A DNA stretch of 64,000 bases from Actinoplanes italicus. Lineage in GTDB: Bacteria > Actinomycetota > Actinomycetes > Mycobacteriales > Micromonosporaceae. The DNA lies in NCBI RefSeq assembly GCF_003001815.1, contig NZ_PVMZ01000016.1, positions 1-64,000 of the forward strand, read 5' to 3'. Below are positions 1 to 9,054 of this stretch, one piece after another. The translations under genes were made by a program, and so were the position numbers. Position 1 is the stretch's first letter. The number at the start of each line of letters is the position of its first letter. A model generated the notes under the pieces. That model did not search any database. It saw only the letters and a program-made list of their open reading frames with translations, and was not told the DNA's origin.

Positions 1-312
1 CGGGTGAAACGGAACCTTAGACAGCTCCACCTCACCCGGAGGTCCTCGCCTATTTCAGGACTTCCGCAGCGTTACCAACGTCCGTGGCCAGTACATCTAG
101 GCAGCCTGACGGTCGAAGATGATCCCGACGGCACCGTCGACGCCGCCGACCTCGCCGGTTCGGCCGCTCCGGGCGACGCCAAGCTCGGCCCGTCAGCCAA
201 CGAAGCCGCGAGGCCCTGACACAGTCCGTAACGTCCGGCCGCACCGTCGTGTGTCAGCGTGTTGTATCACCGCGGTCCGTTTATGGGCCGACGCGACGGG
301 CAGACGCCCTGT
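1..312. other. Window start, no convincing complete gene
   Basis: No open frame here has both a plausible start and coding-like codon use. The stretch from about 115 to 219 on the plus strand has GC-rich third positions and acidic codons (reading ...DDPDGTVDAADLAG...), but the same frame upstream of it looks non-coding. It could be the remnant of a small gene or chance. No RNA gene or repeat is seen. Confidence 0.3.
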
Positions 313-462
313 ATGGAGCCCATTGGAGACCCTGACGAGACGACCGGCGATTTCGCCGAGGAACACGAGTCGACCGAGGTCGAACAGGAGGAAGGGGACG
401 ACGGCGAGCCGGAGAGCCCGGGTCGCTTCACCGGCGGCCTGGACCACGAGGGGCCGCCGTGA
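313..462 (+). CDS. Possible small, highly acidic protein
   Basis: A 49-residue frame from ATG 313, or 59 residues from ATG 283, is very rich in Asp and Glu with no hydrophobic segment. Third codon positions are mostly G/C, as in real genes of this genome. The stop codon lies 8 nt before a strong inverted repeat placed between this frame and the convergent gene at 537-1115, as expected for a shared terminator. No family is recognised and no clear Shine-Dalgarno supports either start, so the call is tentative. Confidence 0.35.
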   Translation: MEPIGDPDETTGDFAEEHESTEVEQEEGDDGEPESPGRFTGGLDHEGPP

Positions 463-469
463 ATCCAGA

Positions 470-517
470 CCGAGGCCGCCCGGTCCCCGATGATGATCGG
501 GAGCCGGGCGGCCTCGG
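470..517. terminator. Bidirectional hairpin terminator
   Basis: A perfect 14-bp stem (470-483 pairing with 504-517), continued by a 6-bp inner stem (486-491 with 496-501), lies between a plus-strand frame ending at 462 and a minus-strand gene ending at 537. There is no U-tract, which is common for actinomycete terminators. Confidence 0.7.
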
Positions 518-536
518 TCGTCGCCACCGAGGTGGC

Positions 537-1115
537 TCAGCCGGTGAACCGGGCGACGAAGCCCTTCTTCACCTCACTCGCCCGCTGCTGCTCACCAGCC
601 AGCGAGGTGACCACGATCAGCGCGCCGGTCAGCGCCGGGACGATCCACTGAAGCACGGACAGTTGTTTCTGCGCCTTGGACACGTCATCGGGTGTGCTGG
701 CGGCGGGCTCGGTGCCGGCCAGCACCGGCACCGCGGGCTGCGCGGCGACCCTGCGGCCGAGCAACCGGCTGTACCCCGTAACGGCCAGCGCCGCCACGGT
801 CAGGGCGGTCTTGGTCAACGCGGTCGATCCGGCGCCACGCTGGACGGCCAACCGGGACCGGTTGCCGACGAGTTCACCGACGCTGCCGGCCAGGTGCGCG
901 CCGATCGCGGCGGCGTTGACGGGTGTCCACTTGTTCCAGCCGCTGTTGGCCACGCGACCGGAGCCGTTCGCGGTGTCCGCCTCCGCGGCAGCCGGATTCA
1001 GGGCGACGGCGTTGGCCAAGGTGCCGCCGAACCAGGCGGCCAGACCGACGTCGTGCAGGGAACGGGAGAGAGTATCTTTCGCCAAAGGGTCCTCCGAACT
1101 CGAGTTGCTGTCCAC
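537..1115 (-). CDS. Hypothetical membrane protein
   Basis: A 192-residue protein with several hydrophobic segments: around residues 22-45, two Ala/Leu/Val-rich stretches in the middle, and one near 153-172. The N-terminal segment is followed by a Trp/Asn-containing loop. A short basic tail follows the last helix. No catalytic motif is visible. It is transcribed away from the permease genes and ends at a strong terminator, so it is probably monocistronic. No function can be assigned from the sequence. The ATG at 1115 is the only good start because the upstream frame becomes non-coding. Confidence 0.6.
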   Translation of the reverse strand: MDSNSSSEDPLAKDTLSRSLHDVGLAAWFGGTLANAVALNPAAAEADTANGSGRVANSGWNKWTPVNAAAIGAHLAGSVGELVGNRSRLAVQRGAGSTALTKTALTVAALAVTGYSRLLGRRVAAQPAVPVLAGTEPAASTPDDVSKAQKQLSVLQWIVPALTGALIVVTSLAGEQQRASEVKKGFVARFTG

Positions 1116-1338
1116 GCCCGGCTACCCCATCGCCGGGCGCCTACACGGATCGGTCCGGCATCCGAATCGGGCGGCAATCTGCTGTACGGTCCCGCCGTGC
1201 CCTTGGCCGTAGAAGGCCGATGATCGTCGCAAACCCGCCCGGAAAGCACCCAAACAATCGGCGTCCGTTCTCAGACCGTTTCCGCCGGCAGGCGGCCCGG
1301 ACATGTCGAAGGATGTCGGCGAGGGGCACACTCCTGTG

Positions 1339-4300
1339 TCAGGGCGTTCCCCGGTGCATGACACGTCGGCGCAGGTCGCGTCCCGTGGCGACGGCCACGG
1401 CCGTGAGCACCAGCAGGACCACCGCACCGACCGGGAGCAGCACGGTCAACCGCGGCCGGCCGGGCAGTGGGAGATCCGGCGGGTACGGGCCGGCGAGCGG
1501 CAGGGCCCAGCCGGTGACCAGCCAAGCGATGGCCGCGACCAGCAGTCCGATCACTACGGCGACAGCGACGAGTGCCGGGTACGTCCAGAGCATCGCCTGT
1601 CCGGCCGGACCGGGACGCAGCCCCTGGGTCCGCAGCGCGGAGAGGTCCTCGCCCCGGCGGTGGCGGTCCACCGCTGCCGCCAGCACCAGTGCGCCCGCTC
1701 CCAGCAGTACGGCCAGAGCGCCGGCCAGCACGTGGAACCCGAGCGCCAGCGCCGGCCCCTGCTGTTCGAGACGGCGGCGTACCTGATCGGAGCGGACGTC
1801 GGCGATGACGGTGAGCCCCTGTGCCGAGACCCGGTCCAGGATGTCCGGCGGTGCCGCCGCGTTGAGCCAGATCTGTGGCGCGTTGCCGAGGCCGGCGTTC
1901 AGGGTTATCCGGTCCGCGTACTCGAGGTCGACCACGACGGCCCGGCGGCCCAGCTGGGGCACGACCGGCAGGGTCTCGGCGTTGGTCGTCAGCATGGGCT
2001 TGGCGTCCAGGCCGCTGATGACGTCGTCGGCGAGGCGGCCACCGGCCACGGCGATCGGGATCTGGGCCGGGGTGCTGGCCGGCTTGATCCAGACGAACGG
2101 GGAGTCGCCGACCGATTCGGCGAAGGTGAGCCGCAGGCCGTCCGGCGCCTGCGCCAGCCGCACCTCCGGGCCCGCCCGCCAGCCGTTCGGGTCGGCCAGC
2201 TGGGCCACCGGCAACGCTTCCCGGTCCGGGACGGTGGCGCGCAGCCCCTGGAGCACCACCTCCGCGGTGATGGGGAACGAGCCGGTCCGGGCGAACCCGA
2301 TACCGTCGATCCGGCATCCTTCCTGGCAGACCGCGATCCTCTGCTTGTACGTGGCCGACCGGTTCTGCAACTCGCCGAGCTCGATCACCGCGTCACCGAT
2401 CCCGTTCAGCGACGAGACCGACACCTGCAGCCGCAGGCCTTTCGTGCCCGGTACCAGGCCGGACGCCGACACGTCGACGGCGATGTCCGGGCCGGGGAAC
2501 TCCGGTGGAGCCGGCAACTCCGGGCGCAACCGGCCGGCGACCTCGGCCGGGCCGGGTCCGTCGCTCGGCCACGCCGCGACAGCCGCCAGCCGGGTGGAGT
2601 CCACGGCCAGGCCGGGAGCCTCGTCGGCGGAGCCGCCCGGGGGCAGTCGGGTGACCGCCATGGCGAAGTCACCGTCCGGGTCGATCCGGCGCACCGCGGC
2701 CAGCAACTGCTGGGGTTGTGCCGTCTGCACGGTGAGGACCCGGTCCGCACCGGTGCCGAGGGTCGCCTCGACGGCGCGGCCGGCGGCGGCGGTGTCCACC
2801 GCGCAGGTCGCGTACCCGGCCACGGCCACGGTGGCCACCAGCAGTGCGAAGAGCCGGGCGGCGCCGGGTCGCCGGGCGAGCTGCAGACCGGCCAGGGCGA
2901 CACCGACACGCCCGCGGTGCAGGGCGCGGACCGCGTACCGGCTGATCAGAGGGAGCAGGGCGCGGGCGGCGAGCAGACCGAGGGCGAGCATCAGGATGGC
3001 GGGTGCGAACAGGCCGACCCCGGTCAGCGAACCCTTGGAGAGTACGAGCTGGACCGAGGCGACGATGGCGAGGAGTACGGCGAGCGCCTCCGCCGCGATC
3101 GTCCACCGGCCGTTGGCGGTGGAGGGGTTTCGGCGCAGCAGTCCGGCGACCGAGCCGACGAACTGGCGGCGCTGGGCCACCATCACGGACAGCAGCGCTG
3201 CCCCCGCGGCCAGTGGGGCGAAGCGCAGGGAGCTCCAGCCGGAGGGGACGCCGCCGTCCGGGAAGACGATCGCCGCGACCGCGTCGACCAGCAGCTGCCC
3301 GATCAGGCAGCCGCACAGGGCGCCGGCCAGGACCGCGATGAGGCTCTCGCCGGCCGCCAGCCACCACCGCGTCCACCATCGCGAGCCACGCAGCGCGACG
3401 ACCGCCAACTCGCTCTGCCGCCCCTCGAGGCCGTAGCCGACGGTGAGGAAGATGGTGAAGCAGGCAAGCAGGATCAGTGGCACGGCCAGCACCGGCACGA
3501 GCAGCCGGGTCGACGACTGTCCGATGTCGATACGGTCCAGCAGTGCCGTCATGCCGGTGTCGATCTGCACCGCCAGGCCGACGTCGGCGGTGGTCTGACC
3601 CAGCCTCTGCAGGTCGGCTCGGAGCTGGCCGAGACGGTCGGGGTGCAACGCGGCCGGGCCGGCCCGGCCGTCCATCGCCAGCGTGATCCGGCCGTGGTCC
3701 ATCGTCTGCTGCGTCACCGCGGCGGTGAAGATCGGTTCGCCCGGGCCAGTCTCCGGGGTCGCGGTGAAGTAGGGGCGGGCACCCCAGAAGCTGGCGCTGG
3801 GCTCGGTCACCCGGTACGTGCCGGCGATCAGAAGACGCCGCGGTTTCCCGTCCGGTAGCCAGTCCTTCTTCCGCGGATCCGGGCTCGGCACGGCCGAGCG
3901 CAGCTCGATCGAGTCGCCTGCCTCGAGGTTCAGCCGCTGCGCCGTGTGCTCCCCGAGCAGTACGTCGCCCTCGGCGGCCAGGCAGCGGCCGGTCAGGATC
4001 CGCAGGTGGGCGCAGACGTCCTGGCGGTAGACGAAGCGCCCGGCGTTCGCCGGGTTCGGGTCGATGCCGATGACCCAGTACTCCGCCGAGTAGACGTAGG
4101 TGAAGCCGGGGAGGGCGACCAGCGCCGTGGCCACGTCGCCGAACTGCAACCCCTCCTGCTCCGCCTGGCTCGGGTCCGGGGCGTCATCCTCGGTGGCGAC
4201 GCGCTCGTCCTTCACCACGCTCGCCATCAAGCCGAGCTCGTTCGGTGCGGCGGTGGCAATCTGCCCGACGGCGACCGCACGGTCGACCGCGATCAGATAG

Positions 4301-4404
4301 GCCGGCGCGGCGACCGCGGAGGTGACCGCCAGCAGGCCGAGCAGCGCCAGGGTGACGGCCTGTCCGCGGCGGTGCCTGAGCATGACGAAGACCAGCGAGA
4401 TCAT
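1339..4404 (-). CDS. FtsX-like ABC transporter permease
   Basis: A 1021-residue integral membrane protein with the layout of large FtsX/MacB-type permeases. It has an N-terminal helix (about residues 14-38), a long extracytoplasmic domain of 200-250 residues, a block of three or four helices, a further central helix cluster, a second extracytoplasmic domain and a C-terminal helix group. It is about twice the usual FtsX length, as in actinobacterial duplicated permeases. Its ATG overlaps the stop of the 4401-7496 permease by 4 nt, so the two are translationally coupled and probably form a heterodimer. Such permeases work with an ATP-binding protein in lipid, lipoprotein or peptide export, but none is encoded next door. 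Substrate unknown. Confidence 0.85.
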   Translation of the reverse strand: MISLVFVMLRHRRGQAVTLALLGLLAVTSAVAAPAYLIAVDRAVAVGQIATAAPNELGLMASVVKDERVATEDDAPDPSQAEQEGLQFGDVATALVALPGFTYVYSAEYWVIGIDPNPANAGRFVYRQDVCAHLRILTGRCLAAEGDVLLGEHTAQRLNLEAGDSIELRSAVPSPDPRKKDWLPDGKPRRLLIAGTYRVTEPSASFWGARPYFTATPETGPGEPIFTAAVTQQTMDHGRITLAMDGRAGPAALHPDRLGQLRADLQRLGQTTADVGLAVQIDTGMTALLDRIDIGQSSTRLLVPVLAVPLILLACFTIFLTVGYGLEGRQSELAVVALRGSRWWTRWWLAAGESLIAVLAGALCGCLIGQLLVDAVAAIVFPDGGVPSGWSSLRFAPLAAGAALLSVMVAQRRQFVGSVAGLLRRNPSTANGRWTIAAEALAVLLAIVASVQLVLSKGSLTGVGLFAPAILMLALGLLAARALLPLISRYAVRALHRGRVGVALAGLQLARRPGAARLFALLVATVAVAGYATCAVDTAAAGRAVEATLGTGADRVLTVQTAQPQQLLAAVRRIDPDGDFAMAVTRLPPGGSADEAPGLAVDSTRLAAVAAWPSDGPGPAEVAGRLRPELPAPPEFPGPDIAVDVSASGLVPGTKGLRLQVSVSSLNGIGDAVIELGELQNRSATYKQRIAVCQEGCRIDGIGFARTGSFPITAEVVLQGLRATVPDREALPVAQLADPNGWRAGPEVRLAQAPDGLRLTFAESVGDSPFVWIKPASTPAQIPIAVAGGRLADDVISGLDAKPMLTTNAETLPVVPQLGRRAVVVDLEYADRITLNAGLGNAPQIWLNAAAPPDILDRVSAQGLTVIADVRSDQVRRRLEQQGPALALGFHVLAGALAVLLGAGALVLAAAVDRHRRGEDLSALRTQGLRPGPAGQAMLWTYPALVAVAVVIGLLVAAIAWLVTGWALPLAGPYPPDLPLPGRPRLTVLLPVGAVVLLVLTAVAVATGRDLRRRVMHRGTP

Positions 4405-7400
4405 CGACCGTCCTCTTTCGGATCGGCTCCGCGACCGGCCGCGGTGCCGGCCGGCACGCCGCCGGCATGCCGGTCAGGCGGCGGCGCCGCGGACGGCGCC
4501 GAGCCGGGTGCTCGCAGGCTGCGAAGGAGAGGCAGCACCGACAGCCACCCGGTCACGCCGAGCATGACGAGGGCGACCAGCGCGGAGAGCGCGAGCACAG
4601 CGCCGCTGAGCGTGGCCGGCGGCGGCAGCACCGCCCAGCCGTCGGTGAACGGTGGCACGACGATCCGGGTGAGCGGCCCGACCAGCGAGGCGGCGAACAC
4701 ACCGACCGACAGACCGGCCAGCAGGAGAGCGGCCGTCCCGGCATAACCGGTGGTGACCGCGGCCGGGGCGGGTAGTCCCTGCAGGCGCAGCGCGTCGAGC
4801 TGCCCGCGCAGCATGGGCCGGTCGACGGCGACAGCGACGGCTGTCGTGGCCGCCGCGAGCAGCAGCGCCGCCACGCCGGCCAGCAACCCGAACCGCGCGA
4901 CGGCCGCCGGTCCCTGGTGGCCGAGGACGACGGATCGTTCCGCGGCGCTGTCGTCCGTGATCACGATGAGCCCGGCCGCCATCAGGTCGGCCACCAGGCC
5001 CGGGCGGGCGCCCGCGGAGAGCCAGACCTGGAACTCCCCGGGCGGCTCGCTCTCCCCCGAGACGCGGCGGGTGGCGTCCAGGTCGACGAGGATCCCGGTC
5101 GTTCCCAGCCTGGGCAGGGCCCGCGCGGTGCCCGCGACCCGCGCCGGGACCCGGCCGAACGAGTTCAGCAGCGGATCGGTGAGCCGCCACTCGGCCGGAG
5201 CCTCGCCGGCCAGCACCACCGGCAGCGGCATCGCGGTGTCGGACGCCCAGACCTCGGTGCCACTCACCGGCACTCCCAGCTCGTTGCGGTCGGCGGACAG
5301 CCGCAGGCCGTCTCCGGTCGCGGCGATGTCGATGGCGACGCCCCCGACGGCGGGCCGCCACCAGCCGATGTCGCCGAACCGGACGGAGTCCAGGACCTCT
5401 GCCGCCGGGCCGTCCTGCCGCAGGCTCCGCAACGTCACCACGGTGTCCGGCGGGAGCGGGCTCGACTTGCTTGTCCAGCCCGGCGCGGTCAGCCCCCAGC
5501 GGACCAGGCGACAGCCGGGCGCGGCGGCGCATCCGGGCGCCGGTGCCGAGACCGTACCCTCCCCCGCGCCCAGGACACCGAAGTCGACCTGCACCGGCAG
5601 GCCGGTGCCCTCGTGCTGGAGCAGCAGCTCGACAGTGACCGGGGCGGCGCCCTCGCGCCGCGTCCGGAGGGTCAACCGGTCGCCGGTGACCACCGGCAGC
5701 GGCTTCACGCCGCCGGCCGCCGCTGCGTCCGGGAGCAGGCCGGCCGGCCCGAACTCGGGGCGCCACTCGGCGACCGCGGCGAGCCGCGTGGTGTCCACGG
5801 CCAGCACCGGCGGGATGGTCGTGGTGTCGGCGACCACAGCCATCGCCTCCCGGCCGCCCGGATCGGCCCGCCGGACCGCCGCGAGCAGGGCAGTACGGTT
5901 CGGCGCCTCCACCTTGAGCACCCGGGCGGCGCCCAGCTCCGCGGCGCTGCGTTCGGCCCGGACGGTACGGTCGGCGGCCAGCCCACCGGCCGCCGTGGCG
6001 AAGCTGGCGACCGCCACCACGATCAGGGCGAACACCCGGTCGGCGCCGCGTTGCCGGGAGACCTGGACGGCGGTGAGGCCGAGCCGGAGCCGCCCGCCAC
6101 GCAACGCCGCGCCGCCGGCCCGGTCGGCGACGCGTACGAGCAGACGCGCGGCCAGCAGTGCCACGGCCAGCGCGGCGAGCGCGGGCGCGGCGGCCTTGAG
6201 GCCGTCCTCCTCCCCGCCGGAGCGGGCCTGGTAGACCGCGGCGGCAGCGACGGCGGCCAGCACCGTGTCCACCAGGGTGGAGCGCCAGTCGGCGCGTCCC
6301 GTCGCCGAGCGTTGCAGCAGCACCGCGACCGGCTGCCGAAGCACCAGCGCCTCGCCGAGGATCAGCACGAGCAGGCCGCCGAGCAGTACGGCGGCGACGG
6401 CGGCTCCGACGAGCAGCAGCGTGGCGCCCCGGTCGCCCGGGGGCACCGGCCCGGCCAGGGCACCGGCGAGCAGAAGCCCGGCGGGCGCACCGACCAGCAC
6501 ACCGAGCAGCAGCGGCACCAGGTGTTGTCCCCAGGCCAGCCGCAGGATTCCGCCCCGGCTCAAGCCGCGCAGTTTGAGCAGTGCCACATCGGTACGCCGG
6601 TCCCGGCCGGTGCAGCGCCCGGCGATCCCGATCGCGAACCAGGTGAGGATCAGCGTCTGCAGGCCCGCGGTCAGAACGCCGCGGCGCACCGTGTCCCGGT
6701 CCCCGGCGATGCGTTCCAGCACCGTTTCGACGCCGGTGATCATCCGCAGCCGGTCCAGGCTCAGCCGAGCCTCGGCATCGGCCAGCGCGACACCGAGGCG
6801 CTGCGCGCCGTCACCGCGGATCAGGTCAGGCGGGACCTGGACGTCATAGGTGAGCGTCGGCTCCGGGAACTGGTCGGAACCGAACGTCTCGACCGGCGTG
6901 AAGACCGGATCCAGTCCGGGGACCTCGGCCCGGAACAGCGGATTGCCCCAGTACGGGTCCGCGGGATCGCGCATCGAGTAACGGGCGACGACGATGAACT
7001 GGAACGGGGTGCTCGACCGGTCCAGCAGGGTCAGCTTGTCACCGGTCTCCAGCCCCAGGTTCTGGGCGGTGGCGTTGCTGACCGCGATCTGGAGGGGGGC
7101 GGACGGACAGGGCCCGTCGAGGCGGACGTGCTGACAGAGGTCGTCCCGGTAGGCGACCGCCATGTTCGCGTCTCCGCCGGGCCGGGTGACACTCACCCGC
7201 AGCCGGATCCCGCGCACCGGCTGGTCCAGGGACCTGGGCAGCCCACCGGCGGCGATGTCGGCGAACCGGCGGAGCGCGTCGGCCGCGTCACCTTGGGTAT
7301 TGGTCTCGGTCTGGATCGAGATGTTGCGCTGGGCCGCCGATGCGGCGCTCAGCTGCGCCTCGGCGGCGCGGGTCGCGGACGCGTAGGCATACCAGGGACC

Positions 7401-7496
7401 GGCGGCGGCGACGGCGGCGGCCAGCGCGGTCAGCACAAAGATCGCCAGCACCTGCGCGGTTCGCGCCCGCACCGCGTCGAAAACGAGCGCGAACAA
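4401..7496 (-). CDS. FtsX-like ABC transporter permease (partner)
   Basis: A 1031-residue homologue of the 1339-4404 permease with the same order: N-terminal helix, large extracytoplasmic domain, helix cluster, middle helices, second extracytoplasmic domain and C-terminal helices. I place the start at TTG 7496 because a GGAGGG ribosome binding site lies just upstream and the first helix follows directly; the open frame continues to 7610 but that extension has no membrane-protein character. It is first in a two-gene operon with the following permease (4-nt overlap). The upstream region is shared with the divergent response regulator at 7813, a plausible regulator of these genes, though this is inference. 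No ABC ATPase is adjacent. Confidence 0.82.
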   Translation of the reverse strand: MFALVFDAVRARTAQVLAIFVLTALAAAVAAAGPWYAYASATRAAEAQLSAASAAQRNISIQTETNTQGDAADALRRFADIAAGGLPRSLDQPVRGIRLRVSVTRPGGDANMAVAYRDDLCQHVRLDGPCPSAPLQIAVSNATAQNLGLETGDKLTLLDRSSTPFQFIVVARYSMRDPADPYWGNPLFRAEVPGLDPVFTPVETFGSDQFPEPTLTYDVQVPPDLIRGDGAQRLGVALADAEARLSLDRLRMITGVETVLERIAGDRDTVRRGVLTAGLQTLILTWFAIGIAGRCTGRDRRTDVALLKLRGLSRGGILRLAWGQHLVPLLLGVLVGAPAGLLLAGALAGPVPPGDRGATLLLVGAAVAAVLLGGLLVLILGEALVLRQPVAVLLQRSATGRADWRSTLVDTVLAAVAAAAVYQARSGGEEDGLKAAAPALAALAVALLAARLLVRVADRAGGAALRGGRLRLGLTAVQVSRQRGADRVFALIVVAVASFATAAGGLAADRTVRAERSAAELGAARVLKVEAPNRTALLAAVRRADPGGREAMAVVADTTTIPPVLAVDTTRLAAVAEWRPEFGPAGLLPDAAAAGGVKPLPVVTGDRLTLRTRREGAAPVTVELLLQHEGTGLPVQVDFGVLGAGEGTVSAPAPGCAAAPGCRLVRWGLTAPGWTSKSSPLPPDTVVTLRSLRQDGPAAEVLDSVRFGDIGWWRPAVGGVAIDIAATGDGLRLSADRNELGVPVSGTEVWASDTAMPLPVVLAGEAPAEWRLTDPLLNSFGRVPARVAGTARALPRLGTTGILVDLDATRRVSGESEPPGEFQVWLSAGARPGLVADLMAAGLIVITDDSAAERSVVLGHQGPAAVARFGLLAGVAALLLAAATTAVAVAVDRPMLRGQLDALRLQGLPAPAAVTTGYAGTAALLLAGLSVGVFAASLVGPLTRIVVPPFTDGWAVLPPPATLSGAVLALSALVALVMLGVTGWLSVLPLLRSLRAPGSAPSAAPPPDRHAGGVPAGTAAGRGADPKEDGR

Positions 7497-7812
7497 ACTC
7501 CACCCTCCCCCGATCAACGGGCAGGCTACGCGATGGCCACAGCACATGGGGGCATTGTGGATCTGCGGCGAGCCTGGATGAACCATGACTTGGCCGGACG
7601 ATCTGGTCACTACGTCCTGTCTCGTTCGGTGATCGCCGTTCTAACGGTCGTTTCAGGTTCGCTCGGTATGAAATGGGCATCGCCGGGCGACGCGGGTCTC
7701 GGCCCCGCCGGCACCGCCGGACGCGCCGCGCTCTACGGCGGCACGGTCGGCGCCGTCCGCTCGCCGGACGGCGACCGGACCGTACATCCGACCGTGAAAG
7801 GCGGAACCATTC
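7497..7812. other. Divergent intergenic region
   Basis: This 316-bp region separates the minus-strand permease operon from the plus-strand response regulator and must hold promoters in both directions. It contains the conserved element at 7641-7680, which is repeated ahead of the MMPL gene. No gene is visible. Confidence 0.6.
7641..7680. promoter_or_regulatory. Conserved intergenic element, copy A
   Basis: The 40 nt starting CTAACGGTCGTTTCAG match 33 of 40 positions, without gaps, in the element at 10459-10498 upstream of the MMPL exporter. The core includes AACGGTCGT and TTCGCTCGGTA. It is about 130 nt before the response regulator start. It may be a shared promoter or a binding site for one of the response regulators in this window. 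Confidence 0.55.
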
Positions 7813-8478
7813 ATGATCTCTGTGCTCGTGGTGGACGCCCAGCCGCTGCAGCGCTTCGGGTTCCGCATGCTGCTGGAGAGCACGCCCGACACCGAGATCG
7901 TCGGCGAGGCCGAGAACGGCGCCGAGGCCGTCCGGCGCATCACCGAGCTGCGTCCCGACGTGGTGCTGATGGACATCCGCATGCCGGGCGTCGACGGAAT
8001 CGAGGCCACCCGGCGCATCGTCGCAGCCGGTGGACGTTCGCGGATCCTGGTGCTGACGACGTTCGACGTGGAACGGTACGCGTTCGCCGCGCTGCGGGCC
8101 GGGGCCAGCGGTTTCCTGCTCAAGGACATCCGCCCGGAGGAGTTGCTCGCCGGTATCCGGGCCGTCGCCGCCGGGGACGCGGTGATCGCGCCGGCGCTGA
8201 CCCGGCGGCTGCTCGACGCGTTCGCCGACCGGCTCGACGATGACCTTTGCGGCCCCGTGCGAAAGGATCCCCGGCTGAACTTCCTGACCGGCCGTGAGCG
8301 TGAGGTCCTGGTCGCCATCGGCCATGGCCTCACCAACGGCGAGATCGCGCAGCGGTTCACGCTGTCGGAGTCGACGGTGAAGACCCACGTCGGGCGGGTC
8401 CTCGCCAAGATCGGCGCGCGGGACCGGATCCAGGCCGTCATCCTCGCCTACGACCTGAGACTCACCCGGCCGGCTTAG
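7813..8478 (+). CDS. NarL/LuxR-family response regulator (orphan)
   Basis: A 221-residue two-domain regulator. Residues 1-120 are a receiver with the phosphoacceptor Asp54 in VVLMDIRMPG, a conserved Thr in LTTF and a Lys in LLKD. Residues about 155-215 are a LuxR-type helix-turn-helix (LTGREREVLV...NGEIAQRF...STVKTHVGRVLAKI). The usual acidic pair near the N-terminus is only half present: Asp8 is followed by Ala9, so Mg2+ binding may be altered. No histidine kinase is adjacent. It is divergent from the FtsX permeases and may regulate them (inference). The ATG at 7813 follows an AAAGGCGGAA ribosome-binding region. Confidence 0.88.
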   Translation: MISVLVVDAQPLQRFGFRMLLESTPDTEIVGEAENGAEAVRRITELRPDVVLMDIRMPGVDGIEATRRIVAAGGRSRILVLTTFDVERYAFAALRAGASGFLLKDIRPEELLAGIRAVAAGDAVIAPALTRRLLDAFADRLDDDLCGPVRKDPRLNFLTGREREVLVAIGHGLTNGEIAQRFTLSESTVKTHVGRVLAKIGARDRIQAVILAYDLRLTRPA

Positions 8479-9054
8479 CCACCTTTCGTAGTCGGGTCTG
8501 GCAGTCTGCGCTGGGGACAGGCCGGTCCAGAAGCTCTGCGGTCAGGGCGCGTGCCCGGTCAGCGGAATGTGGGTCACGGATTCGCGCGGTGGTCAGCCGG
8601 CTCAGAACGGCTCGCCCGCCCGGCGAGCCGCTCACCCGCGGGGCCCCGCGACGGTCGGCGCACACACAACGCCAGCGTGCGATCCGGTAGTCGCCAGGAC
8701 GACAATCAACGACCACACATCGCCGGCGTGTGATTCCACCGCCGCTGCCACAGCGTCACGAGCACACCGACAACGCCACCGTGCGACCCCGACGACACGG
8801 CAACCCCGAAGCGACGACAACAGCACACCGAACCACTCTCCGCAGCATCCGCCGAAACCGCCGGTAAGGCACCCCGGCCACACCCCCATCGGAGGCTGCC
8901 AGCAAAGTGACCAGACAACGTCCGGAGCCGTATCTCACGCACCCTTCGGCAACGCGATTCCGTGACTGAAGTACGGCTGACCGGTTCTGACCCCGCCCCT
9001 GAAGCTGTTTCCGGCTCGCCGGGCTCAGGGAGCTCACACACGTCCGGCACTTGC
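8479..9054. other. Intergenic region with short repeats
   Basis: About 575 bp between the convergent regulator and lipoprotein genes. Open frames on both strands have non-coding codon use. The middle holds three imperfect copies of a motif around CACACAACGCCAGCGTGCGATCC (listed separately). No RNA gene is recognised. Confidence 0.5.
8661..8792. repeat. Three imperfect repeats of about 50 bp
   Basis: Three spaced copies begin near 8663, 8714 and 8763-8770 and share a CACACA(a/t)CGCC(a/g)GCGTG(c/t)GAT-like core. The middle copy has palindromic CACAC/GTGTG arms. The spacing is roughly 51-55 bp. They may be a degenerate intergenic repeat family or binding sites; nothing in the flanks marks a mobile element. 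Confidence 0.4.

Noticed and set aside
1303..8243. Very long plus-strand open frames opposite the two permease genes (851 and 1108 residues)
   Set aside because: They lie antisense to clear membrane proteins, have low-complexity Gly/Arg/Gln composition without domains, and are the usual GC-rich shadow frames.
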